Source: an uncultured bacterium
GTDB lineage: Bacteria > Bdellovibrionota_C > UBA2361 > CAKMMH01
Assembly: GCA_927798255.1 (NCBI GenBank)
Contig: CAKMMH010000082.1
Span: 1 to 7,496 of the forward strand
DNA: 7,496 nucleotides
Reading direction: 5' to 3'
The translations under genes were made by a program, and so were the position numbers. Below, in pieces: positions 1-5,836 of this stretch (positions are counted from its first letter, which is position 1; each line of letters begins with the position of its first letter). The notes beneath the pieces were generated by a model that worked only from the letters and a program-made list of their open reading frames with translations, was not told the origin of the DNA and made no database searches.

Positions 1-153
1 ACTACCATCAGTTAATTTTGCATAATTTTCTGATTGATGCATTTCTAATACATTATGTTCTTTAATATATTTATTAAAGTATGTAATAGCATCTAAGCTA
101 TTTAAATACACTTTATGTATTTTATCATTTATTGTTATGATTGTTATAGTCAT
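1..153 (-). CDS. Hypothetical protein, N-terminal 51 codons (cut by window edge)
   Basis: The reading frame starts at an ATG whose last bases overlap the TGA stop of the gene upstream (ATGA overlap), a normal arrangement for translational coupling. The 51 visible codons have no stop and run off the left edge. The peptide begins MTITIITINDKIHKVYL and continues with a mixed polar and aromatic stretch (DAITYFNKYIKEHN). It shows no signal peptide or membrane segment. I do not recognise the family. Confidence that it is a gene comes mainly from the overlap pattern, which it shares with the preceding genes of the chain. Confidence 0.6.
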   Translation of the reverse strand, partial: MTITIITINDKIHKVYLNSLDAITYFNKYIKEHNVLEMHQSENYAKLTDGS

Positions 154-476
154 AATTGTTCGAAGTTATCATAAATCGATATTTTATTATTTTTGCGAGC
201 CTTTCTTTTTACAATACAAGGAAAACATATCTCTCCAACATTCTTTATATACACTTCATTTGTGTATGTTGGCTTTCCTTTAAATCTAAAATTTCGTTGC
301 TCTCCATAAGCGAGATGTTTCTTTCTCTTCCATATTACTTTCTTTTTTCCAAAGTCTTCTACAATTTTAGGACCTTTATATTTGTTTTTTACTTTGTACT
401 TTTTATCAGTTTCGAAAATGAAATCTGAAGATCCACCGTTTTTAAGTTTACGAGATTGATGATAACTTCTTGACAT
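150..476 (-). CDS. Small basic hypothetical protein (108 aa)
   Basis: The frame is open further upstream, but the start chosen here is the internal ATG giving MSRSYHQSRKL. It sits in a TAATG junction, sharing one base with the stop of the preceding 60-codon gene, as at the 836 junction in this chain. The protein is very rich in Lys and Arg with a few aromatic residues (KKKVIWKRKKHLAYG around residues 45-60) and has a CFPC motif near residue 86. A basic composition suggests nucleic-acid binding, but no known domain is visible. The CFPC pair could be a metal or redox motif or chance. Function unknown. An alternative start six codons upstream would overlap the previous gene by 19 nt. Confidence 0.65.
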   Translation of the reverse strand: MSRSYHQSRKLKNGGSSDFIFETDKKYKVKNKYKGPKIVEDFGKKKVIWKRKKHLAYGEQRNFRFKGKPTYTNEVYIKNVGEICFPCIVKRKARKNNKISIYDNFEQL

Positions 477-658
477 TATACTAAACTTAAACAATATACA
501 CTAAGGATTGTTCCAATAAAAGATAACAGTATATTAACTAATACTATTAATACTATTTTTGGGAACATTGAATAATTGTCTTTAGACTTATCAATCACTT
601 GTAAAATTGCAACATTAAATACAAATGATAAAATAGTGATTACAGTAATAAAGACCAT
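476..658 (-). CDS. Small membrane protein with two predicted transmembrane helices (60 aa)
   Basis: The 60-residue product has a hydrophobic segment at about residues 2-20 (VFITVITILSFVFNVAIL), a short charged loop (DKSKDN), and a second long hydrophobic segment at about residues 33-59. It should be a two-helix inner-membrane hairpin. The start ATG lies one base after the stop of the 58-codon gene, and its own TAA shares a base with the next ATG, so it is embedded in a coupled gene chain. Small two-helix phage proteins include holins and superinfection or defence modulators, but neither a lysin partner nor a charged holin tail is seen here, so no role is assigned. Confidence 0.65.
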   Translation of the reverse strand: MVFITVITILSFVFNVAILQVIDKSKDNYSMFPKIVLIVLVNILLSFIGTILSVYCLSLV

Positions 659-659
659 G

Positions 660-836
660 TTATTTATCTTTTTTAGTTTGACACCCGTATTTCTTGATAG
701 ATTCTTCTACAGATTTAATGTATTCATCTACATCTGGACCTATTTCGTTATATTTTTTTAACTCTTCCCAATCTTTATCAAGTTGTTCTTTGGGAGTGTT
801 TCTAAAATACTCTTCTAACTTTTGTAATAGATTCAT
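660..836 (-). CDS. Small acidic helical hypothetical protein (58 aa)
   Basis: This short gene translates as MNLLQKLEEYFRNTP followed by a charged, probably helical stretch (EQLDKDWEELKKYNE) and a second helix-like segment (VDEYIKSVEESIKKY), ending in a Lys-rich tail. Its ATG shares a base with the TAA of the PI-PLC-like gene (TAATG), and its TAA is one base before the ATG of the two-helix membrane protein. The seamless packing on both sides is the main evidence that it is real. No domain is recognised. The heptad-like spacing of Leu, Tyr and Val could support a helix hairpin or oligomer. Confidence 0.7.
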   Translation of the reverse strand: MNLLQKLEEYFRNTPKEQLDKDWEELKKYNEIGPDVDEYIKSVEESIKKYGCQTKKDK

Positions 837-1429
837 TATAATATTCCAATAAAATCTTGCATTAAAAATCCATCAAAATTAGCATATTTTTTACGCCATT
901 TCTTATTATTAAGTTTTGCATAAATCCAAGGCCATATATCATCAAATAACCATCCTGTTCCTCGATTCAATACATCATTATTCCATGATGCATATTTATC
1001 AATAACATTAGGCTGTTGATTTTTAAAGGAATATAAGAGTTTCCATCCTTTTTTATTATAACCTCCATAAAATTTAATGTTCTTGTATGAGCGTTCTAAT
1101 GCATTACAATATGAAGAAAAACATTCATAGTCCTTATCTTTCTCATTAATTATTCTAACCCATACATCTTCTTTACAGGCTAAACAATCTAATTTAAATA
1201 AAATACTATGCATTGTAGTACCCTTAGGAAGTTTAAACTTCATAAGTCCATGAGTGAATATAGGATTACCTTTTTTATCAAAAGAAATCCTAAAATCAAA
1301 TAACCTAACTCCATGGTTTATTTGTTCATCTATGGAAAGTTTTTGGCATCGTGCAATAAACCTAAAAGGATATAGTAATACATTACTAGGCTTTAGGTAT
1401 GTCATTGTATTATGAGATGCTAATTTCAT
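836..1429 (-). CDS. PI-PLC X-domain-like phosphodiesterase (197 aa)
   Basis: The protein opens almost directly on the first catalytic signature of phosphatidylinositol-specific phospholipase C X domains: ASHNTMTYL with His6. It continues with Q36 and GVRLFDFRI (Arg42, Asp45, Arg47), then the second catalytic His60 in IFTHGLM. In this family the two histidines act as general base and acid cleaving a phosphodiester to a cyclic phosphate, and the Asp/Arg pair supports them. At 197 residues it is shorter than the usual ~300-residue TIM barrel. There is no signal peptide, so it would act in the cytoplasm or as part of a particle. The start follows tRNA-Arg(CCT) by 16 nt and it heads the coupled gene chain. 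The substrate (lipid, glycolipid or a nucleotide-type diester) cannot be told. Confidence 0.7.
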   Translation of the reverse strand: MKLASHNTMTYLKPSNVLLYPFRFIARCQKLSIDEQINHGVRLFDFRISFDKKGNPIFTHGLMKFKLPKGTTMHSILFKLDCLACKEDVWVRIINEKDKDYECFSSYCNALERSYKNIKFYGGYNKKGWKLLYSFKNQQPNVIDKYASWNNDVLNRGTGWLFDDIWPWIYAKLNNKKWRKKYANFDGFLMQDFIGIL

Positions 1430-1445
1430 AATTTATTAAATTAAG

Positions 1446-1519
1446 TGTCTCAAAGCGGACTCAAACCGCCAACCTACAGATTAGGAATCTGTGGCTCTAT
1501 TCAGTTGAGCTATTGAGAC
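1446..1519 (-). tRNA. tRNA-Arg(CCT)
   Basis: Full cloverleaf on the minus strand. The acceptor is GTCTCAA with TTGAGAC, followed by the D arm GCTC...GAGC, an anticodon stem ACAGA/TCTGT around loop TTCCTAA (anticodon CCT), and a T arm with loop TTTGAGT. The discriminator is A. CCA is not encoded. It reads AGG, which AT-rich phage genes use. It lies between the AAA+ ATPase and PI-PLC-like genes and probably acts as a processing point in one transcript. Confidence 0.95.
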
Positions 1520-1558
1520 TATTTATATTCTAATATTAAAAATTCATGATATCCTTCA

Positions 1559-2674
1559 TTATTCTGGACAAATATAATAATACCTACGTCCACCATCAGA
1601 GATAGAACGAACTACAACAATCCTTTTCTTAAGATCAACTTCTTCTATAATTAAGCTTCTAGAAAATGGAACTCCAGGTTTTAATTCTTCCAATGGGCAT
1701 GGAAATTGGACATTATTTACTTGTGTACATCCTAAATCTGAAAATTTTGAATATTTTATAGAATTCCATATTCCTTCATGTCTATCTGTATGATAAGATT
1801 TAATAAATTTATCAAGTAGATCTAAACATTCTTGCTTAGTTCTAGCAATTTCTGATAAACGTGCATTATCAAAGTATGTACTAGGAACTGTAAGAATATT
1901 ATAGTACGAAATTATTAATTGAGCATTAAAGATTTCTTTAATATAATTAATACTTTCAGGACCATGTATATTTACTTCAGAGATAAGAGATTTTATGGTA
2001 TCAATACTACTTGTTTGTAGAATTTTTACATATTTTAATAAAGATTCTCTGCATTCTTGATATTTTAAATACTTATCAAATAATACATTAATGAACTCAT
2101 CACTAATACTTTCAAATTCTTTAATATATCTAATTCGAGAAGGTCTTGATAATAAACAACGATTAATCTTTAATTCATTGGTTGTAAGAATAAAAACTTT
2201 ACGATTATTACAATTGTATACTCCATCCATAATAGTGAGTATACTTGTATTTTCATCTTTATCAAAATTCTTTTCGAATTCATCAAAGAATAAAGTACAA
2301 TCAAATTCTAATGATGCTAAGAATTCTGAAATTCCACGATAAGGCATATCAATAAGTATTACTGGCTTATTTAACCTATTTGCAATAAGTTTAGCAGTTA
2401 CTGATTTGCCTGAACCTTTTAGGCCATTTAAAAGAATACCTAAATTACCTGTAGTATTTTCATAACTCTTCATTACATGATTAATGAATTTGTTTTCAGC
2501 ATTAATAATCTCGAAATCAAATTCAAATTTGTCAGCAATTCGATTTAATGAAAATTCTCTTGTCATAGGATCTTGATTAATAGAATAAATTCCATTTGGT
2601 AAAGAATCCTTCACACTAATAGAAGATGGAGTTAATTTAAAATTATCTCCTTGTTGAATCCATTTATTTTTCAT
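1559..2674 (-). CDS. AAA+ family ATPase (371 aa)
   Basis: A single AAA+ module is plain. Walker A is GLKGSGKS (residues 84-91), Walker B is LFFDEFEK (128-135, catalytic Asp131-Glu132), sensor 1 is in LTTNE (Asn166), and RPSRIRY (177-183) is a candidate arginine-finger/sensor 2 segment. Residues 1-75 are a family-specific leader, and after about residue 200 comes a helical lid and a C-terminal region of unknown fold (about 300-371) ending in GGRRYYYICPE. This layout resembles Rad51-unrelated remodelling ATPases of the BCS1/ClpX-like type used by phages for protein or nucleoprotein remodelling, but I cannot name the target. The ATG has no Shine-Dalgarno sequence, as is common in Bacteroidota. 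It is flanked closely by tRNA-Gln (upstream) and tRNA-Arg(CCT) (downstream). Confidence 0.9.
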   Translation of the reverse strand: MKNKWIQQGDNFKLTPSSISVKDSLPNGIYSINQDPMTREFSLNRIADKFEFDFEIINAENKFINHVMKSYENTTGNLGILLNGLKGSGKSVTAKLIANRLNKPVILIDMPYRGISEFLASLEFDCTLFFDEFEKNFDKDENTSILTIMDGVYNCNNRKVFILTTNELKINRCLLSRPSRIRYIKEFESISDEFINVLFDKYLKYQECRESLLKYVKILQTSSIDTIKSLISEVNIHGPESINYIKEIFNAQLIISYYNILTVPSTYFDNARLSEIARTKQECLDLLDKFIKSYHTDRHEGIWNSIKYSKFSDLGCTQVNNVQFPCPLEELKPGVPFSRSLIIEEVDLKKRIVVVRSISDGGRRYYYICPE

Positions 2675-2694
2675 ATGATTTAATTATTAATTTG

Positions 2695-2766
2695 TTGCCC
2701 CATCAAGATTCGAACTTGAAAATACAGACCCAAAATCTGTTGTGTTGCCAATTACACTATGGGGCA
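2695..2766 (-). tRNA. tRNA-Gln(TTG)
   Basis: Cloverleaf with acceptor TGCCCCA/TGGGGCA, D arm GTGT...ACAC, anticodon stem ACAGA/TCTGT with loop TTTTGGG (T33 then anticodon TTG), and T arm TCAAG-TTCGAAT-CTTGA. Discriminator A, no encoded CCA. It reads CAA. It starts 7 nt after the stop of the upstream 99-codon gene. Confidence 0.94.
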
Positions 2767-2773
2767 TCCTTAT

Positions 2774-3073
2774 TTATGATTCTTTTAAATATTTTAAAGC
2801 AGCTTGTTTTTTAAGGCGTATTTTTTGCTCTTCTTGAAGTTCTTTAAACTTTTGTTTTTTATAATACCTTATTTGGTGCTTATTTAGCCTTAAATATTCA
2901 CATATAAATGCATTTTCATGAACACTAAGATGTTCTTCATGATATGCCTTTTCATGTTCTCTCATTCTTTTATATTTCTCTTTAGGAATAGTATAAATAC
3001 TTTCATAAATATGCACTAAAACTAATCCAAATAGTCCTATAGTGGACAGCAGTATTCCCATAAATAATAACAT
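2774..3073 (-). CDS. Membrane-anchored charged coiled-coil protein (99 aa)
   Basis: Residues 1-22 (MLLFMGILLSTIGLFGLVLVHI) form one hydrophobic N-terminal helix, followed by a charged tail rich in Lys, Glu and His to the end. The tail is likely a cytoplasmic helix or coiled coil (about residues 30-99, KEKYKRMREHEKAYHEEH and KKQKFKELQEEQKIRLKK). The helix is probably a signal anchor rather than a cleaved peptide. The start lies 4 nt after the stop of the secreted-protein gene, so the two are co-translated. An internal ATG at residue 5 is also possible. No family recognised. Confidence 0.75.
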   Translation of the reverse strand: MLLFMGILLSTIGLFGLVLVHIYESIYTIPKEKYKRMREHEKAYHEEHLSVHENAFICEYLRLNKHQIRYYKKQKFKELQEEQKIRLKKQAALKYLKES

Positions 3074-3077
3074 AACT

Positions 3078-3473
3078 TTACAATTTTACAACGTCATAAC
3101 ACCAGTTAACATTATTAAATCTAATATAAATTTGAGAAGCCCCATATTCTCTAGAAGTTAGTGATATTGTACCTCTATCTCCATCTTGATCAATAAAGGT
3201 AAATTCAACAACTTTATCGCCTTCTCTTGTTGTATACTGGTCTTTAATTCCTGTTATTTTATAAAGCTGTTCATATTGAGATCCAATATAAACATAATCA
3301 TTATCGAAATCAATTTGTAAAAGCAAATTACTAGATTGAGGAGAAGACCATTTTGTCCATCCTCTTGAAGTATTTTCACGCGTGTAGAACTTAGTAGTTC
3401 TATAATTTGCAACTTGTGCATTTACTGTCATAGTAGCAATAATAGCTACCAATAAAGCAATAATCTTTTTCAT
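3078..3473 (-). CDS. Small secreted protein with Bacteroidota-type signal peptide (131 aa)
   Basis: The product begins MKKIIALLVAIIATMTVNAQ, a textbook Sec signal peptide with a Lys pair, a hydrophobic core and a VNA|Q cleavage site typical of Bacteroidota. The mature ~111 residues are rich in Thr, Tyr, Asp and aromatic residues in an alternating pattern (DFDNDYVYIGS, VVEFTFIDQDGD, QIYIRFNNVNWCYD), suggesting a small all-beta periplasmic or surface protein. A single Cys near the C-terminus (WCYDVVKL) speaks against a disulfide. A phage carrying it would export it from the host, as moron or superinfection genes do; this is inference. It is upstream of the membrane-anchored coiled-coil gene, 4 nt apart. 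Confidence 0.85.
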   Translation of the reverse strand: MKKIIALLVAIIATMTVNAQVANYRTTKFYTRENTSRGWTKWSSPQSSNLLLQIDFDNDYVYIGSQYEQLYKITGIKDQYTTREGDKVVEFTFIDQDGDRGTISLTSREYGASQIYIRFNNVNWCYDVVKL

Positions 3474-3498
3474 ATTTTAAACATTTAAAATTAATTCG

Positions 3499-3575
3499 TA
3501 GAGATGGTGGGGCTTGAACCCACGTGTGACCAACTACTCTTTCTACGGCTTATAAGGCTGAGGAGATACATCTCT
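3499..3575 (-). tRNA. Unusual tRNA-like gene; canonical acceptor and T arm, abnormal centre
   Basis: The ends are tRNA: a 7-bp acceptor (AGAGATG with CATCTCT), TA at positions 8-9, a perfect T arm GTGGG-TTCAAGC-CCCAC and discriminator A. The 43 nt between do not make a normal D arm plus anticodon arm. The best anticodon candidate is loop CTTATAA (anticodon TAT, Ile) with stem TCAGC/GCCGT, only three of five pairs. Only about 5 nt would then be left for the D arm, and about 21 nt for the variable region, where a D-loop-like AGTTGGT appears. It could be a degenerate tRNA, a rearranged tRNA or a tRNA mimic. Decoding identity should not be assumed. Confidence 0.55.
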
Positions 3576-3585
3576 ATTTAAATAG

Positions 3586-3659
3586 TCTTCCAGGTGAGAC
3601 TCGAACTCACAACTTATGCTTTAGAAGAGCATTACTCTAATCCATTGAGTTACTGGAAG
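3586..3659 (-). tRNA. tRNA-Arg(TCT)
   Basis: Cloverleaf with acceptor CTTCCAG/CTGGAAG, TA at 8-9, D arm ACTC...GAGT, anticodon stem ATGCT/AGCAT with loop CTTCTAA (anticodon TCT), and T arm GTGAG-TTCGAGT-CTCAC. Discriminator A, no encoded CCA. It reads AGA, the favoured Arg codon of AT-rich genes. Confidence 0.95.
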
Positions 3660-3664
3660 ATACA

Positions 3665-3787
3665 ACAGGAATTAGAATTGTAAAACACTTATCTTTTTAA
3701 TCAACTTAATATATAAACTAATTCCTGTGTATGCTTAGTGCCAAAGCATCTTTGCTTTTACCATTGACTCGACACAATTCGATAAGT
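3665..3787 (-). ncRNA. Structured non-coding stretch between tRNA-Arg(TCT) and the RNA cluster
   Basis: No open frame of note. An 11-bp inverted repeat (3665-3675 with 3718-3728, ACAGGAATTAG) encloses an AT-rich 42-nt segment. Next to it a 6-bp hairpin with a 7-nt loop (3731-3749) has T-arm proportions and is enclosed by TGTGT/ACACA (3726-3730 with 3772-3776), which competes for bases with the first repeat. More complementary pieces exist (ACTTATC with GATAAGT, GAATTGT with ACAATTC), but they occur in an order that cannot all pair at once. It may be one RNA with alternative folds, or the trailing part of the RNA cluster. Boundaries are uncertain. Confidence 0.35.
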
Positions 3788-3837
3788 ATATAAAATATTA
3801 AGTTTAATTGTTGGACAATTTTAAGTTTTATAAAATA

Positions 3838-3984
3838 ATGCAGAAAGAGTAGCTTGTCATCTCCTGGAATGGCCTGGCTTTTACGAAGCCTAACACATAT
3901 CGCTTGACCAAAGACAGACTCACACTGTCCACAAGCTACTGAATTAGAAGCTGCAGCTTATTCTAATTCATTCTATTTCTGCAT
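3838..3984 (-). ncRNA. Structured RNA III: Y-like branched RNA downstream of the Ro60-like gene
   Basis: The ends pair over 9 bp (ATGCAGAAA, 3976-3984 with 3838-3846). Inside are a 9-bp hairpin (3941-3949/3961-3969) with an 11-nt loop holding the palindrome GCTGCAGC, and a 10-bp stem (AGTAGCTTGT, 3848-3857/3931-3940) that closes a branched domain. That domain has an arm of 5 bp with a 7-nt loop (3913-3929), like a tRNA T arm, and an arm TGGTC/GGCCA (3870-3874/3906-3910) topped by GGCTT/AAGCC (3876-3890). The TGGTC/GGCCA arm needs a G-U pair that forms only in the minus-strand transcript, supporting that strand. Not a known family to me. Position next to a TROVE gene suggests a Y RNA. Confidence 0.6.
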
Positions 3985-4090
3985 ATTATCCTTTATACTC
4001 CGAGAGAAGGATTTAACTCTGTACCAATACGATGGTCTACAAGACTAGTATGCAATAAATGCCTGCTTGTGGTTACGATTCCCAATATGG
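3985..4090 (-). ncRNA. Linker with several hairpins between RNA I and RNA III
   Basis: No coding frame. Hairpins on the minus strand include ATCCTT/AAGGAT, ACAAG/CTTGT enclosing GCA-TTTAT-TGC, and TCCCA-TAT-TGGGA at the right end. It could be a third RNA of the cluster or the 3' extension of RNA I. None of the hairpins is followed by a strong T-run, so I see no clear terminator between the RNA domains. Confidence 0.35.
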
Positions 4091-4202
4091 GACTGCAATT
4101 AGTTGACTTGGCCAGTTTCGCTCTGGCATCACTACTACTCCGTAGTGTTCTTTCATTGAACTACAAGTCTAATAGAATTGAAATCGAGCGACAGTCTCGC
4201 TC
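4091..4202 (-). ncRNA. Candidate Y RNA (RNA I) with tRNA-like module
   Basis: This RNA begins about 7 nt after the Ro60-like gene's stop, and its two ends pair through an irregular stem: GACTG/CAGTC, CAATT/AATTG, an asymmetric internal loop, then GACTTG/CAAGTC (4164-4169/4105-4110). On top of this stem sits a cloverleaf. It has a TA linker as at tRNA positions 8-9, a 4-bp/7-nt arm (GTTC/GAAC), a 5-6-bp arm (CACTAC/GTAGTG), a 2-nt gap, and a 5-bp/7-nt arm (GCCAG-AGCGAAA-CTGGC). This is the plan described for bacterial Y RNAs of the YrlA type: a Ro-binding stem from both ends plus a tRNA-mimicking domain. The loops lack the standard T-loop sequence. A competing hairpin GAGCGA/TCGCTC (4186-4202) overlaps the base of the stem. 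Confidence 0.6.
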
Positions 4203-4208
4203 TGCCTT

Positions 4209-5831
4209 TCAAATAACGATCTCTCTAACTTTCTTAATGTGAAAATTAGGATCAAATTCATTACGAGCAATATCCTCAAACATACTAATGCCATATCCAT
4301 AATAATAGAATACTTTATTAGTGTTTTCTAGAGGTTTTGAACCGTAAGCTGCAAGATCAATAGAGTATATGTAAGGACTATTAACTCTACGAATGTAATC
4401 TGCATATGCTCGTGCTTGTCGGCCACAATTACACTCATTATCAGATAAAATAAAGATACGGTCATACTCTTTATTCTCTGAAATAATGAGGTCGAAAGCT
4501 GCAGCTAGATTAGTGCACCCCATGTCTGCTCTACTAAGATACTGACTGTATTCAAATAGGTTTCGTCCATTCATCGGCTCAGCATATTCTGCTTCCGATC
4601 CAAAGCGAATTACATCAGCATTAGTAGCTTGTACAATCGTTGATGCGATTAAACCAGCTTTTTTAATGCAGTTTCCAAATGATCTACCCGTTCGTGCATC
4701 TCTCATTGGCCAAGTCATAGAACCTGAACAATCAAGAATCACGAGATTTCTTCCAGTACAAACTTGGGCAAGATTAGGAACAGATGCTTTATATCCCTTT
4801 TCCAGAGATTCTAGCACTTTTTGCCTGTTTGGGGAATCAGGGCAGCTATTTGTAACTTCACCATATGCCACATCAATTTGATATGGCATAATCTTTCCCT
4901 TGATGATTTGACCCTCGTCAGAAAGGAGATTACAGAGGTCGGTGACATCTTCACAAACTTTAAGAATGTTGCGAATATTCCTCAAAGCAGCCAGAATGCC
5001 AAGCTTTTTATCCTTCAGGAGCCCATTCCAATTTTCTGCTTTTGCCTTGTCTAGTAATTCCTTAGCTTCCTCTTCTGAAAGGCTTCCTGCTCGCTTCGCA
5101 GAAGCAACCATTTGGCCAGCTTCAGAATTAGAAGCTTCCCAAGTATCCGCTGATACCTTGAGTCCGCGTACAACAGCATCAATAGCTTTGACAGGGTGAT
5201 TATCAACCATCACCACACCCTTACATTTAGAAATGTTTGGATGTACTAAATTAGACAAATCAATTGTTGCTTTTTTGTACTTTAAGATCTGATAGGGATC
5301 TGAATTTTCAAGCACCTCTTTAAAACCCTTTTTCATGGAATTGGCTAATACACCTCCATTACTCAGTACTTCATAGGCTTGTTTGATCTCTAGCATATCA
5401 TCTAAGCGAAAGATGCAACCTCCCTTACCAGCTTTCTTGTCCCAACTAGAAAAGAACCTTTTTCCCCATTCATGGCCTCTTAAATAGGGAGTAAGAAGAG
5501 CCGCTGCTACATGATTGACAGTTCTCATACCCTCACCTTTACAGCGAGAATATACAATACATTGCGCAGCAAAGTACGGATCATGTGAAGCTACAGAAGT
5601 GACTAGGTTCTGTAGTCGTTCTAACTGCTCTGATGTTCCACTATAATATTGAGGTTCCATCTTCAAAGTATTTAACATACTAAGAAGTTGAAGTTCTTCT
5701 GAAACAGAATATGCTTCGTGTCCCTCTTTATTACAGGTGTCAGGACTAGGAAGGTTGTCTAACTCTTTTTTTATTTCTGGGGTAGTCATTCTACCCAATG
5801 CTTTCTTTAAATTTAGATTTCTTACATTCAT
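4209..5831 (-). CDS. rsr: Ro60/Rsr-like TROVE and vWA domain RNA-binding protein (540 aa)
   Basis: The length and layout match Ro60 orthologs. Residues about 15-355 form the TROVE domain of helical repeats, with family-like segments such as DPYFAAQCIVYSRCKGEGMRTVNHVAA (here residues 84-110) and the RNIRNILK helix. Residues about 361-540 form a von Willebrand A domain with an intact MIDAS: DCSGSM (Asp367, Ser369, Ser371), Thr440 in GCTNL, and Asp464 in ILSDNE. Ro60 proteins make a ring that holds misfolded RNA ends in the central hole and Y RNA on the outside, and in bacteria they work with exoribonucleases such as PNPase. The gene starts 5 nt after the stop of the 67-codon gene with GAAG just before the ATG, so it is the last gene of a small operon. 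It is visibly GC-richer than its neighbours, which suggests recent acquisition. The structured RNA cluster follows directly. Confidence 0.93.
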   Translation of the reverse strand: MNVRNLNLKKALGRMTTPEIKKELDNLPSPDTCNKEGHEAYSVSEELQLLSMLNTLKMEPQYYSGTSEQLERLQNLVTSVASHDPYFAAQCIVYSRCKGEGMRTVNHVAAALLTPYLRGHEWGKRFFSSWDKKAGKGGCIFRLDDMLEIKQAYEVLSNGGVLANSMKKGFKEVLENSDPYQILKYKKATIDLSNLVHPNISKCKGVVMVDNHPVKAIDAVVRGLKVSADTWEASNSEAGQMVASAKRAGSLSEEEAKELLDKAKAENWNGLLKDKKLGILAALRNIRNILKVCEDVTDLCNLLSDEGQIIKGKIMPYQIDVAYGEVTNSCPDSPNRQKVLESLEKGYKASVPNLAQVCTGRNLVILDCSGSMTWPMRDARTGRSFGNCIKKAGLIASTIVQATNADVIRFGSEAEYAEPMNGRNLFEYSQYLSRADMGCTNLAAAFDLIISENKEYDRIFILSDNECNCGRQARAYADYIRRVNSPYIYSIDLAAYGSKPLENTNKVFYYYGYGISMFEDIARNEFDPNFHIKKVREIVI

Positions 5832-5836
5832 GACTT

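Noticed and set aside
150..494. Start at the first ATG of this frame (114 codons)
   Set aside because: The internal ATG at 476 makes a TAATG junction like the one at 836, so the shorter 108-codon version is preferred.
156..761. Two plus-strand hydrophobic frames (156-428 and 576-761)
   Set aside because: They are antisense to packed minus-strand genes. Phe-rich translations are expected opposite Lys-rich genes.
4186..4202. GAGCGA/TCGCTC hairpin as a terminator of the Ro60-like gene
   Set aside because: No T-run follows it on the minus strand, and its bases also pair in the stem of RNA I. A role as an alternative fold is more likely.
4666..5199. Three plus-strand frames inside the Ro60-like gene
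   Set aside because: They are antisense to a confidently identified protein and have no recognisable content or own start signals.
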